Below, one piece after another: positions 6,744-10,606 of a stretch of DNA of 10,606 bases (positions are counted from its first letter, which is position 1; the number at the start of each line of letters is the position of its first letter). The notes under the pieces are model-generated. The model was not told the DNA's origin, ran no database searches, and was given only the letters and a program-made list of their open reading frames with translations. The position numbers and the translations under genes are program-made. The stretch is taken from positions 2,740-13,345 of the forward strand of contig JAPLUJ010000279.1 of NCBI GenBank assembly GCA_026397695.1, in the 5' to 3' direction. The stretch is from Verrucomicrobiota bacterium (lineage in GTDB: Bacteria > Verrucomicrobiota > Verrucomicrobiia > Verrucomicrobiales > Akkermansiaceae).

Positions 6744-8165
6744 ATGGATACACATGATGGAATTTTCTGGCAGCCCAACCGCACTTGGGCGCACTTTGAT
6801 CGGATAGATCCGCCGAAACGCTCGGCCGTGGATCGGGTGGCGGATTTCCTCGAGATTTACGCGCTTTACGATGAGCAGACGGCGCGTGAGCAGGCCATTC
6901 GGTGCATTCAATGTCCGGAGCCATCGTGTGTCGAGGGGTGCCCATTGCACAACCGGATTCCCGAATGGCTGGCAGCCACGGCGGAAGGGCGGTTTCTTGA
7001 AGCGGCGACGCTTTCACGCGCCACCAGCAACATGCCTGAGATTTGTTCCCGGGTGTGTCCGCAGGAACGCTTGTGCGAAGGATCGTGCATCCTCAATGGC
7101 CGGGCCGAACCGGTGACCATCGGGGCGATCGAACGCTTCATCAACGAATATGCGTTTCAGTCCGGCGTGATGGACGAGGTGCGGGCGACCCCCAATGGTT
7201 TGCGGGTGGCGGTGATTGGCTCCGGGCCGGGCGGATTGTCGGCGGCCGATGAGTTGTCGGCGCTGGGTTACGCGGTGACCGTGATGGAATGCCAGAACCT
7301 GCCCGGCGGTTTGTTGGTCAACGGGCTCCCCGCCTTCAAACTGGAGAAATCGGCTGTCGCCCGCCGCATTGCGATTTTGGAGCGGCGCGGGGTCGAGTTC
7401 CGGCTTGAATATGCTTTGGGCAAGGACGTTTCGTTAGGGGAGTTATTGCGCGATTATGCTGCGGTGTTTCTGGCCTTCGGGGCACAACAGGCCAAGCCGC
7501 TTGGCATCCCGGGCGAGCACCTGTCCGGAGTGATCCAGGCTCTGCCATTCCTTATTCAGAAAAACGTGGATTATCCCGTGCTCGACATGCCACCGCTCGA
7601 CGTGGCGGGCAAACGGGTGTTGGTGCTGGGTGGCGGCGACACCGCCATGGACTGCCTGCGTACCGCCGTGCGCAGTGGCGCCAGCGCCGCCATCTGCTTG
7701 TACCGCCGCGATCTGGCCAACATGCCCGGCAGCCGCAAGGAATATGCCAACGCTCTGGAAGAAGGCGCGGAGTTTCGTTTTCTAACCAATCCGACGGCGC
7801 TCGAAGGGGACGCGTCAGGGGCGGTGGTGCGGGTGCGGTGTGTGCGCATGGAACTGGGCGCGGCGGACGCCAGCGGACGCCGCAAACCCCAGCCGGTGCC
7901 CGACTCCGAATTCACCGTGGAAGCGGACTGGGTGATCGGTGCCTACGGTTTTGATCCCGTGCCGTTTCCTCCCGAGAGCGACCTTGCGGAGGTGAAAACC
8001 AACAGTTGGGGCGGCATCGTGGTCGATGCCAACCAGATGACCAGCGTGCCCGGGGTCTTCGCCGGCGGCGACTCGGTGCGCGGTCCGTCGTTGGTCGTCC
8101 ATGCGGTGCGCGATGCGCGCTTGGCCGTGGCCGGCATCCATCGCTATCTGGCATGCGGCAAGTGA
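6744..8165 (+). CDS. GltD-like NAD(P)/FAD/Fe-S oxidoreductase (glutamate synthase small-subunit family)
   Basis: 473-residue protein with the full layout of the glutamate synthase beta-subunit family. Eight N-terminal cysteines for two [4Fe-4S] clusters lie at 54, 57, 62, 66 (CIQCPEPSCVEGC) and 101, 105, 111, 115 (CSRVCPQERLCEGSC). An FAD-binding GSGPGG lies at 159-164, a second nucleotide-binding GGGDTAMDC at 296-304, the YRRD-NMPGSRKE segment at about 320-333, and a C-terminal flavin motif SVPGVFAGGD at 434-443. In GOGAT this subunit takes electrons from NADPH to the large subunit, but no gltB is adjacent. It could pair with a distant gltB, or serve another partner as NfnB- or PreT-like relatives do. 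It is divergent from the acyl-CoA dehydrogenase and convergent with folB, leaving only 15 bases. No good Shine-Dalgarno: AGGA lies just 1 base before the ATG. Confidence 0.9.
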   Translation: MDTHDGIFWQPNRTWAHFDRIDPPKRSAVDRVADFLEIYALYDEQTAREQAIRCIQCPEPSCVEGCPLHNRIPEWLAATAEGRFLEAATLSRATSNMPEICSRVCPQERLCEGSCILNGRAEPVTIGAIERFINEYAFQSGVMDEVRATPNGLRVAVIGSGPGGLSAADELSALGYAVTVMECQNLPGGLLVNGLPAFKLEKSAVARRIAILERRGVEFRLEYALGKDVSLGELLRDYAAVFLAFGAQQAKPLGIPGEHLSGVIQALPFLIQKNVDYPVLDMPPLDVAGKRVLVLGGGDTAMDCLRTAVRSGASAAICLYRRDLANMPGSRKEYANALEEGAEFRFLTNPTALEGDASGAVVRVRCVRMELGAADASGRRKPQPVPDSEFTVEADWVIGAYGFDPVPFPPESDLAEVKTNSWGGIVVDANQMTSVPGVFAGGDSVRGPSLVVHAVRDARLAVAGIHRYLACGK

Positions 8166-8180
8166 TCTGTTGGGACCACC

Positions 8181-8537
8181 TCACCGCCGCCGCTCCACAT
8201 GGACGGCGACACATTCGGCGTCCGGCAGGATGTGTTTTTCGAGAGTGACGGCGACGCTTTGCAGCGGGTACCTGCCTAACAGCCAAGCCGCGGTTTCCAC
8301 GGCGAGCGTTTCGATCAGGCGGCGCGATTTGGCAGACGCGAGGGATTGGATTTCCTGAGCGACCACAGCATAATCGATGGTGCGTGAGAGGTCGTCGGCG
8401 AGGCCGTTGAAGCCCTGACTTGGAACCATGCGCACGGTGAGCCACAACGTTTGGGCATGGGCGCATTCCTCGTCCGGAACGCCGATATGGGTGCTCACGT
8501 GCAAGCGACGGATCTCAATGGTGTCAGACGGATGCAT
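8181..8537 (-). CDS. folB: Dihydroneopterin aldolase
   Basis: Folate-pathway enzyme that cleaves 7,8-dihydroneopterin to 6-hydroxymethyl-dihydropterin and glycolaldehyde in the cytosol. The protein has 118 residues, typical for FolB. Family features are IRRLHVSTHIGVPDEE with the conserved Glu at 23/24, TIDYA at 53-57, the pterin-binding region RRLIETLA with Glu76, and TLEKHILP with Lys101 at the catalytic lysine position. The start at 8537 (MHPSDTIEI) matches normal family length; the upstream open frame is shared with DUF721 coding sequence. It is the last gene of a minus-strand cluster, 5 bases after the DUF721 stop, so probably co-transcribed and coupled. Confidence 0.9.
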   Translation of the reverse strand: MHPSDTIEIRRLHVSTHIGVPDEECAHAQTLWLTVRMVPSQGFNGLADDLSRTIDYAVVAQEIQSLASAKSRRLIETLAVETAAWLLGRYPLQSVAVTLEKHILPDAECVAVHVERRR

Positions 8538-8542
8538 GGGCG

Positions 8543-8914
8543 CTAACCGTGGGTGAATTTCACCGATTTGATGCGCTCCTGGCCGAGTTGACTGCGGATA
8601 CGGGCGAGGAGCATGGGTTTCATCTGCTCGAGGTGGAAACGCATGGCGGGTTGCGTCACGCGCAGCACGAGGTGACCGTTTTTCACGGAGACAGGCTCGC
8701 TGTGACGGGCGATGAAATCGCCGGCGAGTTCCTTCCAAGTGGCACGCACCTGATCTTCATGCAGGCTATCCTCCGCGCCGGCGGCACGCAGGATGGCGGC
8801 AATGAAATCACCCGCAGAATGGACCCCGGCATGGAGGTCCATGGCTTCGTCATGTCCTCGCCATTCCCGCAGAATCTCCGCGCGGATTCCGCCGGTGCGA
8901 GGAGTGCGGTTCAT
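8543..8914 (-). CDS. DUF721 (DciA-like) protein
   Basis: 123-residue basic protein of the DUF721 family, whose characterised member DciA helps load the replicative helicase DnaB. Visible signs are the helical N-terminal part (RAEILREWRG), then AGDFIAAILRAAGAEDSLHEDQVRATWKELAGDFIARHSEPVSV, and the strand-rich end GHLVLRVTQPAMRFHLEQMKPMLLARI-LGQERIKSVKF, which is the family's KH-like core with the 'W..i.G..ia.hs.P' pattern. I chose the ATG at 8914, 16 bases after the ferredoxin stop; an ATG at 8944 would overlap the ferredoxin gene by 14 bases. Role in helicase loading is known for the family, not shown for this phylum from sequence. Confidence 0.8.
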   Translation of the reverse strand: MNRTPRTGGIRAEILREWRGHDEAMDLHAGVHSAGDFIAAILRAAGAEDSLHEDQVRATWKELAGDFIARHSEPVSVKNGHLVLRVTQPAMRFHLEQMKPMLLARIRSQLGQERIKSVKFTHG

Positions 8915-8930
8915 GAAGGCGGGCGGGCGC

Positions 8931-9167
8931 TTACTCGTCGCCATCGTCACCGATGGCCTCGACGGGGCAGCCCTCCATCGCCTCACGGCACTGGGCGAGT
9001 TCCTCGTCATTTTCCGGCTGTTTCATGACGTAGGAGTAACCTTCGTCTTCGGCGCGGTTGAAATTGTTAGGTGCGGTTTCGCGGCACAAGTCGCAGTCGA
9101 TGCACTGGCTATCCACATAGAATTTGCCAGTCACGTTTTCGGAATTTTTGTCTTCGCTGTCAGCCAT
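8931..9167 (-). CDS. Ferredoxin with a single [4Fe-4S] cluster
   Basis: 78-residue, very acidic soluble electron carrier. The motif CIDCDLC gives Cys22, Cys25 and Cys28, and EGCPVEAIG gives Cys67, the fourth ligand; Cys60 is extra. The second cluster motif of bacterial 2[4Fe-4S] ferredoxins is absent, leaving the spaced ALPNNF-like region (ETAPNNF) and a long insertion, as in monocluster ferredoxins. The acidic termini (SEDKNSEN, GDDGDE) are typical of ferredoxins that dock on basic surfaces. It is the first gene of the minus-strand cluster with DUF721 and folB, starting 142 bases from the divergent membrane-protein gene. The redox partner is unknown; the GltD-like or ETF enzymes nearby are not obvious partners. 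Confidence 0.9.
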   Translation of the reverse strand: MADSEDKNSENVTGKFYVDSQCIDCDLCRETAPNNFNRAEDEGYSYVMKQPENDEELAQCREAMEGCPVEAIGDDGDE

Positions 9168-9242
9168 GGTGTTGGGGAATGATTTGGGTCGAGCTCAATT
9201 ACCCGCGTCGGGCCGGTGATGCAATGCGAATTTTTCGGGAAC

Positions 9243-9258
9243 TTGTCATTTTGTCATT
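9243..9258 (+). repeat. Tandem TTGTCATT repeat upstream of promoter
   Basis: The 8-mer TTGTCATT occurs twice head to tail (9243-9250 and 9251-9258), ending 5 bases before the predicted -35 box TGGTCA. It lies in the divergent region of the ferredoxin and membrane-protein genes. Position and spacing suggest a regulator site or alternative -35 sequences (TTGTCA resembles TTGACA), but no function is shown. Confidence 0.45.
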
Positions 9259-9263
9259 CGCAC

Positions 9264-9292
9264 TGGTCAAATCGAGGTTCCGCCGGTATGAT
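9264..9292 (+). promoter_or_regulatory. Sigma-70-like promoter for the membrane-protein/hemQ-like pair
   Basis: TGGTCA (9264-9269; 4/6 to TTGACA), 17-base spacer, TATGAT (9287-9292; 5/6 to TATAAT). The predicted start at about 9299-9300 is next to a GTG (9301) and 10 bases before an ATG (9310), so the transcript would be leaderless or nearly so. Confidence 0.55.
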
Positions 9293-9300
9293 AGAAAGCA

Positions 9301-10422
9301 GTGCCAGTCATGACATCCCAGCCCCCATCATCCTCCGAGCCTCCTTCCCAGCCCCCGCGCCACCGCCCGGCGCTGGGTGATTTGATGCAAGAAACGACCG
9401 AGCGGGATCTGTGGGCGTTCGATGACGCGCTGGATTCGCCCAATGCGCCGGAGGATGTGTGGGTCGAGTTGCCGCCGGCCCGGGCATACGGCAAGGACAT
9501 TCCCATGCCGCGGGAACGCCAGCCGGGAAAAAAGCTTGGCACCACAGACAACCCGGAGTCAGACAATGCCGCATCAGAGGATCAGATCCGGATCAACGTC
9601 AACAAGCCACCTATCAGAAACCGCCCTGCCGGGTCGTTGGCGAGGCCATCGACACCTGAGAGCACATTCGATGACCTCGAATCCTGGGACCAGCTCCCGG
9701 TAAAACCGGAAATCGTGGAGCCACCCGCCGAGGTGGTTGCAGCACCGACCCAACCCGAGTACCAGTTAGAACCGGAGGTGGCGGTGGTGGCGCTTGCGGA
9801 GATCACGCCGGACAGTGACACGACCGAGACGAAGGACGAGTTTTCCCCGGTGGTTCGTGCCAACGCCGTGCCAGTCTCGCTGCGTCTGCATTGGCGATTC
9901 TCCAAGACCGAGTGGGCCGGGCTTGTCGGGTTGCTGGTACTTCTGTTAGCCACAGGGGGCGCGATTCTGGGTTTCTCGCTGAGACATCTGCCCACGGAAA
10001 CGCATCGGGTGCAAACCAATGATTTCCCTATCAAGGGTGACTATCTCACCGTTGATTCCGCGACGAGTTATTGGCGGGCGCCGGTGACGGCGGGGGACTC
10101 CCCCGACACGTTCCGGCACGGGACCCGCTTGCTGCCGGTTCTCGAACTCACGGCGAATGGCGGTCCTGCGGTCATCCGGGTGTTGTTTCGCAATGAAGAG
10201 CGTGCGGTGGTTGGCGACGTGGTGAGCCGGGCGGTGCGCGACCATGGCAAATGGATCATCCCGGCAACCGCGGGATTCGACGATTTCGGGATGCACGCCG
10301 CCTACCGCACCGGCGAGGGCAAACGCTGGACAATCGAGGTGTTCGAAGCACCCGCGGAAAGCGCTGCGGGCAAGGAATTCCAGAAACTTTTCGCAATGGA
10401 TATCTCCACCGACCTGCGCTGA
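9301..10422 (+). CDS. Single-pass membrane protein of unknown function with proline/acid-rich cytoplasmic arm
   Basis: I do not recognise a family. The protein has 373 residues from the GTG at 9301 (370 from the ATG at 9310, equally likely). Residues 1-195 are low complexity, rich in Pro, Glu, Asp and Ser, and probably disordered. A basic stretch (LRLHWRFSKTEW) precedes one hydrophobic segment at about 206-226 (AGLVGLLVLLLATGGAILGF). The remaining ~145 residues form a compact domain with alternating hydrophobic strands (LPVLELTANGGPAVIRVLF, WTIEVFEAP) that would lie outside the cytoplasmic membrane by the positive-inside rule. No signal peptide or lipobox is present. It has its own promoter and is followed after 11 bases by the chlorite dismutase-family gene, so the two are probably co-transcribed. 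A sensor, scaffold or anti-sigma-like role is possible but unsupported. Confidence 0.75.
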   Translation: MPVMTSQPPSSSEPPSQPPRHRPALGDLMQETTERDLWAFDDALDSPNAPEDVWVELPPARAYGKDIPMPRERQPGKKLGTTDNPESDNAASEDQIRINVNKPPIRNRPAGSLARPSTPESTFDDLESWDQLPVKPEIVEPPAEVVAAPTQPEYQLEPEVAVVALAEITPDSDTTETKDEFSPVVRANAVPVSLRLHWRFSKTEWAGLVGLLVLLLATGGAILGFSLRHLPTETHRVQTNDFPIKGDYLTVDSATSYWRAPVTAGDSPDTFRHGTRLLPVLELTANGGPAVIRVLFRNEERAVVGDVVSRAVRDHGKWIIPATAGFDDFGMHAAYRTGEGKRWTIEVFEAPAESAAGKEFQKLFAMDISTDLR

Positions 10423-10433
10423 AATCAACCGCC

Positions 10434-10606
10434 ATGATCCATTCAGAAGCCAGCCCGATCATCCCGCGCATTGGTTGGCACGTCATGCATTTGTTCTATC
10501 ACGTCGATCATGCCCAGTGGGCGCTCTACAGCGACGATGAACAACGCCAGGCCAAGACCCGCCTCACCGAGCTGGTGCAGGAAATCCGCGCCAATCCCGA
10601 CACGCA
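10434..10606 (+). CDS. Chlorite dismutase/HemQ-family protein (partial, 3' end off window)
   Basis: The first 57 residues are visible. The stretch GWHVMHLFYHVDHAQWALYS, followed by a charged helix (DDEQRQAKTRLTELVQEIRA), resembles the N-terminus of the chlorite dismutase-like family, which includes the HemQ coproheme decarboxylase of heme synthesis. The heme-ligand His and other catalytic residues lie beyond the window, so HemQ versus a chlorite dismutase-like paralogue cannot be decided. The start at 10434 is 11 bases after the membrane-protein stop. Confidence 0.6.
   Translation, partial: MIHSEASPIIPRIGWHVMHLFYHVDHAQWALYSDDEQRQAKTRLTELVQEIRANPDT

Noticed and set aside
8166..8180. Shared terminator between the convergent gltD-like and folB genes
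   Set aside because: Only 15 bases separate the stops and no stem with a T-tract is visible there.
1..10606. Scattered GTTAG/CTAAC pentamers, including the CTAACCGTTAG palindrome at 429-439, as a genome signal motif
   Set aside because: I count roughly 19 in the window, only modestly above a rough expectation of about 13 for this base composition, with no consistent orientation or spacing.

Overview
The window is GC-rich bacterial chromosome. Gene content and divergent protein sequences point to the PVC superphylum, most likely Verrucomicrobiota (inferred from family resemblance, no search run). Most starts lack a clear Shine-Dalgarno sequence.

Left half (1-6567, all minus strand): a flavin electron-transfer block. 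In transcription order it holds a ~647-residue acyl-CoA dehydrogenase (4624-6567) broken by two frameshifts, a vapBC toxin-antitoxin pair (3796-4469), ETF-quinone oxidoreductase with an eight-cysteine C-terminal Fe-S domain (1782-3557), ETF beta (771-1574) and ETF alpha (cut by the window edge). Together they would carry electrons from acyl-CoA oxidation via ETF to the quinone pool, but the dehydrogenase looks decayed, so other dehydrogenases probably feed the ETF.

The two gaps after ETF-QO and after ETF beta each hold a foldback element of ~7-nt units. One is built on GACAGAA, the other on GACGCAA, with matching units in both arms. Each begins within a few bases of the preceding stop codon. 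This is the least explained structure in the window.

Right half: a GltD-like Fe-S/FAD oxidoreductase (6744-8165, plus) is divergent from the dehydrogenase across a region with a symmetric -10 box and a dyad. It converges on a compact minus-strand cluster of ferredoxin, DUF721/DciA-like protein and FolB (8181-9167). Divergent from the ferredoxin, a recognisable promoter drives a single-pass membrane protein of unknown function (9301-10422), followed closely by the start of a chlorite dismutase/HemQ-family gene that runs off the window.

No RNA genes, insertion sequences or CRISPR arrays were recognised, and no gene-free stretch exceeds about 250 bases.
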